A stretch of 64,000 bases of DNA, taken from positions 3,348,001-3,412,000 of the forward strand of contig NC_018581.1 of the NCBI RefSeq assembly GCF_000143885.2, written 5' to 3'. The position numbers and the translations under genes are program-made. This DNA is from Gordonia sp. KTR9. Lineage in GTDB: Bacteria > Actinomycetota > Actinomycetes > Mycobacteriales > Mycobacteriaceae. Below, one piece after another: positions 17,668 to 25,333 of this stretch. How positions within the stretch are numbered: the first letter of the stretch is position 1; the number at the start of each line of letters is the position of its first letter. The notes under the pieces are model-generated. The model saw nothing but the letters and a program-made list of their open reading frames with translations. It did not search any database and was not told where the DNA came from.

Positions 17668-18267
17668 ATGAAGCGCATTCGCCTGATCGCCGTCATGGCC
17701 CTGGCCATCTCGGCACTCACCATCTCCTTCGGCACCGCCAACGGCGCACCCGCGCCCGCGCTGCCGTCCTACCACTCGAGCGCGTCTGCCGACGGGACCT
17801 CCATCGTCTCCCAGCTGCGCAACGCGACGTTCGTCGCGGGCGAGCAGGAGCTCCAGGTCGTCGACTCCCGCGGACGGACCATCGAACGGATCGGACTCGT
17901 GCTGCCTTTCGACGGCGCCGCGGTTCCGATGCGCGCGCAGGTCTCCGCCGATCGCACCCAGGCGACGTTCACGCCGATCCTCTCCCCTGAGGCGCGCGCC
18001 GCGATCGCGGCCGGCGTCCGCCCGGCGTCGGCGAAGAAGGACCGCGCCTACCAGAAGATGATCTGGCACATCACCAATGGCTGGAACCGCGGCGGAAACG
18101 TCACGACCGCGATCGGCGCGCTCGCCGGACTCGTCATCGGCTGCATCATCATCGTCGGCTGCGTCTGGGGCGCCGGCGTCGGCGCTGCCATCGGCGCGGT
18201 CATCGGCATCAACAACGGCGATCCCCGCGCCGGCCAGTCGATCCTGGACTGGATCAACACGCCCTGA
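17668..18267 (+). CDS. Small secreted protein with glycine-rich hydrophobic C-terminal segment
   Basis: A 199-residue protein of unknown function. It has a clear Sec signal peptide (basic MKRIR, hydrophobic core, likely cleavage after TANGA). The middle part is polar, with a VVDSRGRTIERIGLVLPFDG segment. The C-terminal quarter holds a long hydrophobic, glycine/alanine-spaced stretch (ALAGLVIGCIIIVGCVWGAG and GAAIGAVIGI) like a glycine zipper, which could insert in a membrane, followed by a short polar tail. It may be an envelope protein. ATG 17668 was chosen because the signal peptide starts there. It ends 54 bases before a strong terminator and so is probably transcribed alone. Confidence 0.75.
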   Translation: MKRIRLIAVMALAISALTISFGTANGAPAPALPSYHSSASADGTSIVSQLRNATFVAGEQELQVVDSRGRTIERIGLVLPFDGAAVPMRAQVSADRTQATFTPILSPEARAAIAAGVRPASAKKDRAYQKMIWHITNGWNRGGNVTTAIGALAGLVIGCIIIVGCVWGAGVGAAIGAVIGINNGDPRAGQSILDWINTP

Positions 18268-18321
18268 GACCGAGCAGAGACACCGCTGCCCGAGCATCCC
18301 ACCGGACCGCGGCCTGACACC

Positions 18322-18364
18322 GAATCCCCAACTCCGCTGAGCGGGGTTGGGGATTCTTCATTTT
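18322..18364 (+). terminator. Intrinsic terminator after the secreted-protein gene
   Basis: A long stem pairs gaatccccaactccgct (18322-18338) with agcggggttggggattc (18340-18356), one mismatch, tiny loop, followed by ttcatttt. This is the clearest rho-independent terminator in the window. Confidence 0.9.
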
Positions 18365-18381
18365 CGACGATGCGGGAACCC

Positions 18382-18410
18382 GTTCCCGCTCAGCGGTGCC
18401 GAGCGGGAAC
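18382..18410. repeat. Perfect inverted repeat, 10-bp arms
   Basis: GTTCCCGCTC (18382-18391) and GAGCGGGAAC (18401-18410) pair perfectly around a 9-base loop. No T-run follows. It lies between the secreted-protein terminator and the end of the HNH gene. It could be a second, weaker terminator or a protein site. Confidence 0.6.
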
Positions 18411-18508
18411 GAGGCCCGAGTGCCTCTCACTGTGGAGTTGTCAAGGGACGGATGCGGTCCGGCCAGGCCGGGTGCGGAAGGTGCTACGCCAAGTGTGATC
18501 GGCGGGTG

Positions 18509-19750
18509 TCAGGCGGCGTTGTCGAGTCGCATGGTGCGCCGGTTGTAGGCGGGCATGGGCCGTCGTTGTGGGTCGATCGATGCGGGCGGGATGAGCCAGG
18601 GGTGTCGGTCGTAGCCGAGGACGATGTCCCAGCCGTGGTGGTGGACCTGGGTGTGGCAGCGTTGGCAGAGCAGACACCCGTTGTCGAGGTCGGTGGAACC
18701 ACCGTCGGCCCAGTGCTCGATGTGGTGGACTTGCGTATGCGACGGCGGCGCACCACATTTGATGCAGCAGCCATCTCTGACGATCACGGCTTTACGTAGG
18801 TGCGCCAGGAACAACCGCCGGGCGTGCCCCATCTGCAATGGAACTCCCTCACTGTCGAGGACGATCTCGGTCAACGACCCGTCGCACGACAGTCGTTTCG
18901 CGGTGGCCTGGCTGACGGATCCAGTCCACGGCAGGGTTGCCGGATCGGCGCCGGCGGCGGGGATGGTCACCACCAGCTGCGTGCGGGGACTGCCGATGCT
19001 GTCAATGCTCGCACCCAATGCGGCTTGGTCGAGGATCAACTCGAAGGCGTCGGCGCGGCGTTGCTCAGCGGTGCGTCGGTCGTTGGCGCCGTCGGGTTCA
19101 GGTCGTGGGCAGGAACGTTCGTCGATCATCGCCAGGAACTTCTCGCCGACGACCTGGGTGAGGTCGGCGCGGATGTCGATACGGCCGTCGTCGGTGGTGT
19201 GGACGTTGACGGTGTTCAACGACGAGTCCTCGGCGGCAGGGATGCCAGTGTCGGTGGCGTCGGCAAGGGTGTTGGCGATCGTGCGCGCGTGTTCAAGCAC
19301 TTGTGTCGGTGTCGCCCCGGAGAGTGCTTGACCGATGAGTTCGATCTCGTACTCGGAGCGCTCGTCGTCGGAAATGGCTGTCGCCGAGCGTTTGTCGATG
19401 TGGTTCATCCCGCGGACGATGGCGTCGACGACTTCCGACGACAGGCGTCCGTCGGCGGCGTGACGTGCCAGGGCGGGCAGCGTGGGTAGGCCGTCGACGC
19501 TTCGCATGATGCGTGAGGCGATGGCGGGTGCGTGTCCCATCTCGATCAAGAGCTGCCGGGTGGTGCCACCTGCCTTGTGTGCGACTTCGAGTTCGTCGAG
19601 TTGTGCTGTGTGAGTGACGATCTGGTGATCGACGGTGTTGCGAATCAACCGCAACACGTTCAACGCGTCGAATGTTGCTGTGCCCGTGGAGTCGTCGGCG
19701 GGCGGTGCGGTCTCGATGAGCTGATCGAGGAGGGTGGTGAGCTCTGGCAT
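18509..19750 (-). CDS. DUF222/HNH endonuclease (13E12 repeat family type), SOS-controlled
   Basis: A 413-residue protein with an N-terminal DUF222 (13E12 repeat) domain and a C-terminal HNH nuclease motif. The nuclease part reads DGCCIKCGAPPSH, HHIEHWADGGSTDLDNG and CLLCQRCHTQVHHHGW, with paired CxxC zinc ligands and the HH/N/H residues of HNH enzymes. ATG 19750 is chosen because a -10 box TACCTT ends six bases before it, the leaderless pattern, and an SOS box lies directly upstream; in-frame ATGs at 19771 and 19798 would place those elements inside the gene. In mycobacteria, members of this family are known to be LexA-regulated. The DNA target and role are unknown. Confidence 0.9.
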   Translation of the reverse strand: MPELTTLLDQLIETAPPADDSTGTATFDALNVLRLIRNTVDHQIVTHTAQLDELEVAHKAGGTTRQLLIEMGHAPAIASRIMRSVDGLPTLPALARHAADGRLSSEVVDAIVRGMNHIDKRSATAISDDERSEYEIELIGQALSGATPTQVLEHARTIANTLADATDTGIPAAEDSSLNTVNVHTTDDGRIDIRADLTQVVGEKFLAMIDERSCPRPEPDGANDRRTAEQRRADAFELILDQAALGASIDSIGSPRTQLVVTIPAAGADPATLPWTGSVSQATAKRLSCDGSLTEIVLDSEGVPLQMGHARRLFLAHLRKAVIVRDGCCIKCGAPPSHTQVHHIEHWADGGSTDLDNGCLLCQRCHTQVHHHGWDIVLGYDRHPWLIPPASIDPQRRPMPAYNRRTMRLDNAA

Positions 19751-19756
19751 GACTCC

Positions 19757-19779
19757 AAGGTACAGGAACATTCGTTCGA
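19757..19779 (-). promoter_or_regulatory. LexA (SOS) box and -10 box of the HNH gene
   Basis: On the plus strand the sequence aggaacattcgttcga (19764-19779) contains GAAC-N4-GTTC with the following GA, matching the actinobacterial SOS box TCGAAC-N4-GTTCGA at all core bases. Immediately downstream on the minus strand is TACCTT (19757-19762), six bases from the ATG. LexA bound here would cover the promoter. Confidence 0.85.
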
Positions 19780-19819
19780 TTTCGAGGATTTTCCACAAGC
19801 CCGGGATCGCGAAATCTTC

Positions 19820-19870
19820 GACTGTGCAGTCGATTTCGTCGACTGTGCGTCGATTTTCGTCGACTGTGCA
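19820..19870 (-). repeat. Three 21-bp tandem repeats (GCACAGTCGACGAAAAT type)
   Basis: On the plus strand GACTGTGC recurs at 19820, 19841 and 19862, an exact 21-bp step; on the minus strand the unit reads GCACAGTCGACGAAAATCG. It is the same family as the repeat at 12307-12366, with GAAA in place of GGGA. It lies just upstream of the SOS promoter of the HNH gene. Confidence 0.88.
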
Positions 19871-20288
19871 TAAATCGTTGACAACAGTCGACTGCAGTCA
19901 CACCCGTTTCGCAAAACCGGACCGAACGGGGCGCAATTTCAGGGTGGGCCGGTTCGAACAGCGTCGCGACACTCGGCCGGGTTTGCGGTCCGCGGCGGAC
20001 GTGCAGTGTCGACTTGTGAACGCACGACTCGGCCAGAAGGTGTTGTCGGGTAATGCGGGTGGGGACGCGTGTCCGCCGTCCAGGGCGGGCGTCCGGTGTG
20101 GCTGACCGCCCACGCAGCAAAACGAAGCTCAGCCACTCACGGATCCCGGAGATTTGAGCGCACACCCAACGAGCGCGACCACCGCACAATCGCGAGCCAG
20201 GTTGACCTCCTGCACAGCGAACGGCCGCGTGCGGGTGGGAACCGGGCGGGCACCGCCGTACGCATCATGCTTTACAAATTGACTTGTA
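19871..20288. other. Long non-coding stretch between the HNH and alkB genes
   Basis: About 420 bases with no convincing coding frame. Short open frames exist on both strands but lack ribosome binding sites and recognisable content. It leads into the alkB promoter on the right. Confidence 0.5.
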
Positions 20289-20323
20289 TGTCTAGACAGC
20301 GGACATTGACTTGGTTAATGTCC
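20279..20323 (+). promoter_or_regulatory. alkB promoter with two palindromes
   Basis: A TTGACT -35-like box (20279-20284) is followed by the perfect palindrome TGTCTAGACA (20289-20298) and a perfect inverted repeat GGACATT-N9-AATGTCC (20301-20323). A second TTGACT lies inside the repeat (20306-20311). These would overlap a promoter and are good candidates for the site of the TetR regulator encoded at the end of the operon. Confidence 0.6.
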
Positions 20324-20362
20324 AGTGCTGTACGTCACAGCCCCGTCCCTACAGGAGCGCCC

Positions 20363-21697
20363 ATGAGTACCGCATCGACCCCATCCACCGCGGACGACTC
20401 CCACCTCGAGTGGAAGGACCGCAAGCGCCATCTGTGGCTGCTCGGCCTGATACCACCGACGTCGATCTTCCTGGCGATGGTGCTCGTCGCCGGCTTCAAT
20501 GCCGTCGGCCACGGCTTCGAGGTCCTCTCGCCCGTCTGGTGGTGGATCGGGCCGATGCTGGTCTATGTCCTGCTGCCCATCCTCGATGTCTTCTTCGGGC
20601 CCGACGGATCGAATCCGCCCGACGAGCTGATGGAGCAGCTGGAGAACGACAAGTACTACCGCTACTGCACCTACGTCTACATCCCGTTCCAGATCGCGAG
20701 CCTCGTGATGGCCTGCTATCTGTGGACGGCCGACGACCTCAGCTGGCTCGGTATCGACGGCGGGCTCGGTCTCGCCTCGAAGATCGGGCTGGCCCTGTCG
20801 GTCGGCGCGATGGGCGGGATCGGGATCAACACCGCTCACGAACTGGGCCACAAGAAGGACGACCTCGAACGCTGGCTGTCGAAGATCACTCTCGCCCAGA
20901 CCTTTTACGGGCACTTCTTCATCGAACACAACCGCGGGCACCACGTACGGGTCGCAACGCCCGAGGACCCGGCCAGCTCACGTTTCGGAGAATCGTTCTG
21001 GCGCTTCCTTCCCCGCAGCGTCTGGGGAAGCCTGAAGTCCTCCGTCGGACTCGAGCGCAAGCGGCTCGAGCGAGCGGGCAAGCCCTTCTGGCACCCGAGC
21101 AACGACGTCCTCAACGCGTGGGCGATGTCGATAGTGCTCTGGGGTGCGCTCATGGCGACCTTCGGCTGGGAGATCCTGCCGTTCCTCGTGATCCAGGCCG
21201 TCTACGGGTTCTCGCTGCTGGAGACCGTCAACTATCTCGAGCACTACGGTCTACTCCGCCAGAAGACGACGACCGGACGCTACGAACGATGCACACCCGA
21301 GCACAGCTGGAACTCCGACCACATCTGCACGAACATCTTCCTGTACCACCTCCAGCGGCACAGCGATCACCACGCGAATCCCACCCGGCGGTACCAGACC
21401 CTCCGCAGCTTCGATGACTCCCCGAATCTGCCGAGCGGATACGCGAGCATGATCACGCTCGCCTACTTCCCGCCGATCTGGCGGCGGGTGATGGACAAGC
21501 GGGTGCTCGACCATTACGACGGAGACGTCGAACGCATCAACATCGCACCGCATCGCCGCGAGCATGATCACGCTCGCCTACTTCCCGCCGATCTGGCGGC
21601 GGGTGATGGACAAGCGGGTGCTCGACCATTACGACGGAGACGTCGAACGCATCAACATCGCACCGCATCGCCGGGGAGTATCAGACTAACGGTGTAA
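20363..21697 (+). CDS. alkB: Alkane 1-monooxygenase with rearranged C-terminus
   Basis: An integral-membrane di-iron enzyme that oxidises the terminal carbon of n-alkanes with electrons from rubredoxin. All four histidine motifs are intact: HELGHK (159-164), EHNRGHH (188-194), NYLEHYG (290-296) and LQRHSDHH (330-337). ATG 20363 has CAGGAG upstream. The protein is normal to about E400. Beyond it a 115-bp tandem duplication shifts the frame, and the frame then runs into an IS256-family element, giving a foreign arginine-rich tail of about 44 residues and a stop inside the element's inverted repeat. The undisturbed gene would have ended [12 protein letters not shown] after PHRR (411 residues). 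Catalytic residues are kept, so activity is possible; effects on stability are unknown. Confidence 0.95.
   Translation: MSTASTPSTADDSHLEWKDRKRHLWLLGLIPPTSIFLAMVLVAGFNAVGHGFEVLSPVWWWIGPMLVYVLLPILDVFFGPDGSNPPDELMEQLENDKYYRYCTYVYIPFQIASLVMACYLWTADDLSWLGIDGGLGLASKIGLALSVGAMGGIGINTAHELGHKKDDLERWLSKITLAQTFYGHFFIEHNRGHHVRVATPEDPASSRFGESFWRFLPRSVWGSLKSSVGLERKRLERAGKPFWHPSNDVLNAWAMSIVLWGALMATFGWEILPFLVIQAVYGFSLLETVNYLEHYGLLRQKTTTGRYERCTPEHSWNSDHICTNIFLYHLQRHSDHHANPTRRYQTLRSFDDSPNLPSGYASMITLAYFPPIWRRVMDKRVLDHYDGDVERINIAPHRREHDHARLLPADLAAGDGQAGARPLRRRRRTHQHRTASPGSIRLTV
21444..21673 (+). repeat. Exact 115-bp tandem duplication in alkB
   Basis: Copy 1 is 21444-21558 and copy 2 is 21559-21673; they are identical over all 115 bases. 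Both end in CATCGCCG, the 8-bp target of the adjacent insertion element. Because 115 is not a multiple of three, the second copy is read in another frame. Confidence 0.97.
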
Positions 21698-23096
21698 GTG
21701 GCGTTTTCGGTTAGTTGTCTTCGCTGGCCGGCATGCGGTCGGCGAAGGTGATGGCGAATGCGTTGAGTGCTGGTTTCCACCGCATTGTCCATCGTTTCTG
21801 TCCGGTGCCGGTCGGATCGAGCGACCGGGTCACCAGGTACAGGCACTTTAGCGCCGACTGCTCGTTCGGGAAATGCCCACGAGCCCGCACTGCGCGCCGG
21901 TAGCGGGCGTTGAGTGACTCGATCGCATTCGTCGAGCAGATCACCTTACGGACCTCGATGTCGTAGTCGAGGAACGGTATGAATTCTTGCCATGCGTTGC
22001 GCCACAACCGGATAGCTGCCGGGTACCGGTGCCCCCACTCGGCGTCGAACGCATCCAGCGCCTCGGCCGCGGCTGCAGCGGTGGGGGCGGTGTAGATCGG
22101 TTTGATCGCCTTGGCGATAGCATCGCGGTGCTGGCGGCCGGCATAGCGGAATGTGCCCCGGATCAGATGGATGACACACGTCTGCACCACCGTGTCGGGA
22201 AAGACCGCCCCGACCGATTGCGGCAGGCCTTTTAGCCCGTCGCAGACGAGGAAGAAGATGTCGGCTACACCCCGGTTCTTCAGCTCGGTAAGCACCGCCA
22301 GCCAGTACTTTGCCGACTCACCATCGCCTTCACCTGCCCACATCCCGAGCACGTCACGATGCCCGGCCAGATCCACCCCGATCGCGGCGTAGATCGGCCG
22401 GGGCCCTACCTGCCCATCGCGGATTTTGACATGGATGGCGTCGATGAACAACGCGGCGTAGACGCGTTCGAGCGGACGGGCATGCCAGGTGGCCATCTCT
22501 TCGAGCACCCGGTCGGTGATCCGGCTGATCGTGTCTTTGGAGACCGCAGCACCGTAGATGTCGGCGAAATGGGCGCTGATTTCACCGGTGGTGAGCCCAC
22601 GGGCATACAGCGACAACACCACCTCATCCACATCAGTCAAGCGGCGTTGGCGCTTCTTCACGATCTGCGGCTCGAAGGTGCCCGCCCGATCCCGCGGGAC
22701 ATCGATCTCGACCTGCCCACACGCATCAGTCAGCACGGTCTTCGACCGAGACCCGTTGCGCGAGTTGCCACTCCCGCGACCACGCTGGTCGTGCTTGTCG
22801 TAACCGAGATGCTCAGACATCTCTTCATCGAGCGCCGTCTCGAGCACCGTTTTGGTCATCGCTTTGAGCAACCCATCCGGACCGGTCAGGCGGACCCCGG
22901 CCTCCCGGGCCTGGCGGACCAGCTCGCGGGCTACCTCGAGTTCATCGACGCTGCGGTCCGCAGGCACCTCGACGATCCCGTCATCGTGTTCATCAGATGG
23001 CTCCACAGCCACCAGAGTGTCGGTCATGATGCGACCTTCCTGCCCCCGACACACCGAGGGCGGTAAGGCCACTTACACCGTTCTCACGACAGTCCC
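21674..23096. mobile_element. IS256-family insertion sequence in alkB
   Basis: The element is 1423 bp. It is bounded by inverted repeats: the left end reads gggagtatcagactaacggt and the right end, inward, gggactgtcgtgagaacggt, both continuing gtaagtggc (22 of 29 bases match). An exact 8-bp direct repeat CATCGCCG flanks it (21666-21673 and 23097-23104), the target duplication size known for this family. It holds one transposase gene. Confidence 0.95.
21711..23027 (-). CDS. IS256-family transposase
   Basis: A 438-residue DDE transposase (Mutator/IS256 family), full length. The catalytic triad is D196 in FIDAIHVKIR, D263 in VCDGLKG and E370 in TNAIESLNARYRR. The N-terminal part has the usual LLKAMTKTVLETALDEEMSEHLGY segment and a SGNSRNGSRSKTV stretch. 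ATG 23027 is preceded by GGAAGG; an in-frame start at 23072 lies close to the inverted repeat and has no site. The reading frame is undamaged, so the element looks recent and possibly active. It is transcribed against the alk operon. Confidence 0.96.
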   Translation of the reverse strand: MTDTLVAVEPSDEHDDGIVEVPADRSVDELEVARELVRQAREAGVRLTGPDGLLKAMTKTVLETALDEEMSEHLGYDKHDQRGRGSGNSRNGSRSKTVLTDACGQVEIDVPRDRAGTFEPQIVKKRQRRLTDVDEVVLSLYARGLTTGEISAHFADIYGAAVSKDTISRITDRVLEEMATWHARPLERVYAALFIDAIHVKIRDGQVGPRPIYAAIGVDLAGHRDVLGMWAGEGDGESAKYWLAVLTELKNRGVADIFFLVCDGLKGLPQSVGAVFPDTVVQTCVIHLIRGTFRYAGRQHRDAIAKAIKPIYTAPTAAAAAEALDAFDAEWGHRYPAAIRLWRNAWQEFIPFLDYDIEVRKVICSTNAIESLNARYRRAVRARGHFPNEQSALKCLYLVTRSLDPTGTGQKRWTMRWKPALNAFAITFADRMPASEDN

Positions 23097-23143
23097 CATC
23101 GCCGGGAGCGCGTCCTCGCCGAGCACGGGGTGTCGCCGCGATG
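23097..23143 (+). pseudogene. alkB: Severed 3' end of alkB
   Basis: Directly after the insertion element the sequence continues in the original alkB frame: CATCGCCGG then codons for [12 protein letters not shown] and TGA, the stop overlapping the rubredoxin ATG as ATGA. This fixes what the gene looked like before the insertion and shows that alkB and the first rubredoxin gene were translationally coupled. Confidence 0.9.
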
Positions 23144-23353
23144 AGCACATTCCGCTGCCCGGTGTGCGATTACGTCTACGACGAGACCGCAGGCGCACCC
23201 CGTGAGGGGTTCCCGCCCGGCACCGCATGGTCCGACGTCCCGGACGACTGGGCGTGTCCTGACTGCGGTGTGCGAGAGAAGGTCGACTTTCTCGCGGCCG
23301 AGGGCGAAGCGAGTGGGCCGAATGGATCCGGCGAAGGAGTGTCAGTCCGATGA
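23141..23353 (+). CDS. rubA1: Rubredoxin (first)
   Basis: A 70-residue iron protein that carries electrons to AlkB. The four iron ligands are C6, C9, C39 and C42 (CPVC and CPDC), with the conserved [18 protein letters not shown] segment; a polar 20-residue tail follows. Its ATG overlapped the old alkB stop. After the insertion it has lost that coupling and has only a weak GGGG upstream. It overlaps the next gene by ATGA. Confidence 0.96.
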   Translation: MSTFRCPVCDYVYDETAGAPREGFPPGTAWSDVPDDWACPDCGVREKVDFLAAEGEASGPNGSGEGVSVR

Positions 23354-23529
23354 ACTTCAAGCTCTTCCGTTGTGAGGTCTGCGGTTTCGAATACGACGAG
23401 GAGCTCGGCTGGCCGGAGGACGGCATCGAGCCTGGCACACGCTGGGCCGACATCCCCGACGACTGGAGCTGCCCGGACTGCGGTGCGGCAAAGGCCGATT
23501 TCGAGATGATCGAGGTGGCCCGCCCGTGA
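23350..23529 (+). CDS. rubA2: Rubredoxin (second)
   Basis: A 59-residue rubredoxin with ligands C8, C11, C41 and C44. Two consecutive rubredoxin genes are normal in Rhodococcus and Gordonia alk operons; usually one of the two types is the real AlkB electron donor. This copy has the [21 protein letters not shown] segment of the efficient (AlkG2-like) type. It starts in an ATGA overlap and ends in a GTGA overlap with the reductase gene. Confidence 0.96.
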   Translation: MNFKLFRCEVCGFEYDEELGWPEDGIEPGTRWADIPDDWSCPDCGAAKADFEMIEVARP

Positions 23530-24731
23530 GCGTCGCCCGTGCCGGCGGCCCCGGGAGCGAATCGGTGGTGATCGTCGGTACCGGCGTCGCCGGCATCACC
23601 GCCGCGGAGACACTGCGTACCAACGGTTTCGACGGGACGATCACCGTGTTCGGAGAGGAGCCACACCTCCCCTACCGTCGGACTGCCCTGAGCAAGAACC
23701 TCGTCGCCGGTGACCTGTCGGACACCAAGATCACGCTTCGTCCGCCCGGGTACTGGTCGGAGCGGGGCATCGACATCGTGACCTCGACCCGAGTCGTCGA
23801 CGTCGACCCCTCGTCGCGACGGGTCCGCCTCGCCGACGTCACCGAGGTCGCCTACGACGCGCTGGTCCTGGCCACCGGCGGACGGGCCCGGCGGTTGCCC
23901 GGCCAGTCGTCGCCTCCCTCCTCGTTACGCACCCGGCGCGATGCGGAGGGACTTCGGGAGGCGATCGCGGACGGACCAGTGATCATCATCGGCGGCGGAC
24001 TGATCGGTCTGGAGATCGCCGCGGCGGTCGCGACACCCGGTGAGGGATCGCGCGTCACCGTGGTCGAGCGCGGTTCATCGCTCCTGTCCCGTGTCGTCCC
24101 GCCGACGGTGGCCGAGGCGGTGGCAACGCTGCATCGCGAACGTGGTGTGCGGATTCTCACCGGCGCGGTGCCCGTCGCCACCGGCCCACACTCGGTGACG
24201 CTGTCTGACGGGCGCACGTTGACGGGGACGGTGATCAGTGCGATCGGGATGGAACCCGAGCTCGGTTTGGCCCGCAGCGCTGGACTTCCCGTCGATCCGG
24301 CCGGCATCGTCGTCGACGATTCGCTGCGAACGGGTGTGCCCGGCGTATATGCCGCGGGTGACGTCGCCGCGCGTCCGCATCCGTTGACCGGGGCGCCGAT
24401 GCGTGCGGAGCAGTGGCTCACCGCGACCGAGCACGGCAGACTGGTCGCCATGACGATCGCCGCCGACCTCGGGCTGAACGCCGACACCGCCGCACCCGTG
24501 CCGCGTGTGCCACTGGCCTGGACGATGCAGTATTCCATCAACATCCAGCTCGTCGGGTGGCCGAACGCGGGAGATCGTGTCGACGTCGAGCCCGACGATT
24601 CGAATTCGATCGTCCGCTCGTTCTCCGCCGGTCGACTCGTCGGCGCGGTCTGCATCGGAAGGGGTGGTTCCGGGCGGTCCCTGCGCGCCGAGATCGAGTC
24701 CTCCCTCCAGCCGGCCGGCGTCGGCGGATGA
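23526..24731 (+). CDS. rubB: Rubredoxin reductase
   Basis: A 401-residue FAD- and NADH-dependent reductase that reduces rubredoxin. Two dinucleotide motifs are visible: [17 protein letters not shown] near the start for FAD and [15 protein letters not shown] near residue 155 for NADH. The YAAGDVAA motif binds the flavin near residue 280. The GTG start overlaps the preceding rubredoxin stop. Length and order fit the alk operon. Confidence 0.94.
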   Translation: MSVARAGGPGSESVVIVGTGVAGITAAETLRTNGFDGTITVFGEEPHLPYRRTALSKNLVAGDLSDTKITLRPPGYWSERGIDIVTSTRVVDVDPSSRRVRLADVTEVAYDALVLATGGRARRLPGQSSPPSSLRTRRDAEGLREAIADGPVIIIGGGLIGLEIAAAVATPGEGSRVTVVERGSSLLSRVVPPTVAEAVATLHRERGVRILTGAVPVATGPHSVTLSDGRTLTGTVISAIGMEPELGLARSAGLPVDPAGIVVDDSLRTGVPGVYAAGDVAARPHPLTGAPMRAEQWLTATEHGRLVAMTIAADLGLNADTAAPVPRVPLAWTMQYSINIQLVGWPNAGDRVDVEPDDSNSIVRSFSAGRLVGAVCIGRGGSGRSLRAEIESSLQPAGVGG

Positions 24732-25330
24732 CCACCCGCAACTACGCACAGGACAGCAAGGCCCTGCTGCGCAACTCGCTGCTCGATGGACTGCACGACC
24801 TGCTGCTGGAACGGGACTGGGCGGAGGTGCGCATGTCCGATGTCGCGGCCACCACCGGGGTCAGCCGCCAGACCGTCTACAACGAGTTCGGGTCCCGCTA
24901 CGGACTCGCGCAGGGTTACGCGGTCCGGTTGGCAGGCCGATTCGCGGGCCATGTGGCGGATTCGCTTGCCGGTTCCGTCGGCGACGTCACCGAAGCCCTG
25001 CACAAGGGTTTCGGTGAGTTCTTCGCCGGGGTCGCCACCGATCCGCTGATCGCCTCGCTGCTGTCCGGCGAGGCCAAACCCGACCTCATGAAGCTGATCA
25101 CCACCGACGCCGCGCCGATCATCACCACGGCGGCCGACCGGTTGGCCGACGCCTTCCGCGAGTCCACCTGGCTGTCGATGCACGACTCCGACGTGGTGCG
25201 GATCTCGCGTGCGATCACCCGGATGGCGCTCAGCTACATCGCGATGCCTCCCGAAGGCGATCGGGATGTGGCGTCCGACCTCGCCGCGATCATCGCCCCG
25301 GCCGTCGAAGTCGCCCGCGCACGCGTGTGA
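24728..25330 (+). CDS. alkU: TetR-family regulator of the alk operon
   Basis: A 200-residue TetR repressor. The helix-turn-helix reads VRMSDVAATTGVSRQTVYNEFGSRYGLAQGY. The ligand domain is typical of AlkU-type regulators found at the end of Rhodococcus alkB operons. It starts in an ATGA overlap with the reductase. It probably controls alkB through one of the palindromes at 20289-20323; this is inferred from position. Since it lies downstream of the insertion element, its own expression may have changed. Confidence 0.88.
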   Translation: MTTRNYAQDSKALLRNSLLDGLHDLLLERDWAEVRMSDVAATTGVSRQTVYNEFGSRYGLAQGYAVRLAGRFAGHVADSLAGSVGDVTEALHKGFGEFFAGVATDPLIASLLSGEAKPDLMKLITTDAAPIITTAADRLADAFRESTWLSMHDSDVVRISRAITRMALSYIAMPPEGDRDVASDLAAIIAPAVEVARARV

Positions 25331-25333
25331 CTA

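Noticed and set aside
19871..20288. Short frames between the HNH and alkB genes (for example 19898-20113 minus)
   Set aside because: They have no ribosome binding site, no conserved content, and odd composition; the region looks purely non-coding.
20069..20362. A 98-codon N-terminal extension of AlkB
   Set aside because: The ATG at 20363 has a strong ribosome binding site, and the promoter palindromes would otherwise lie inside the gene.
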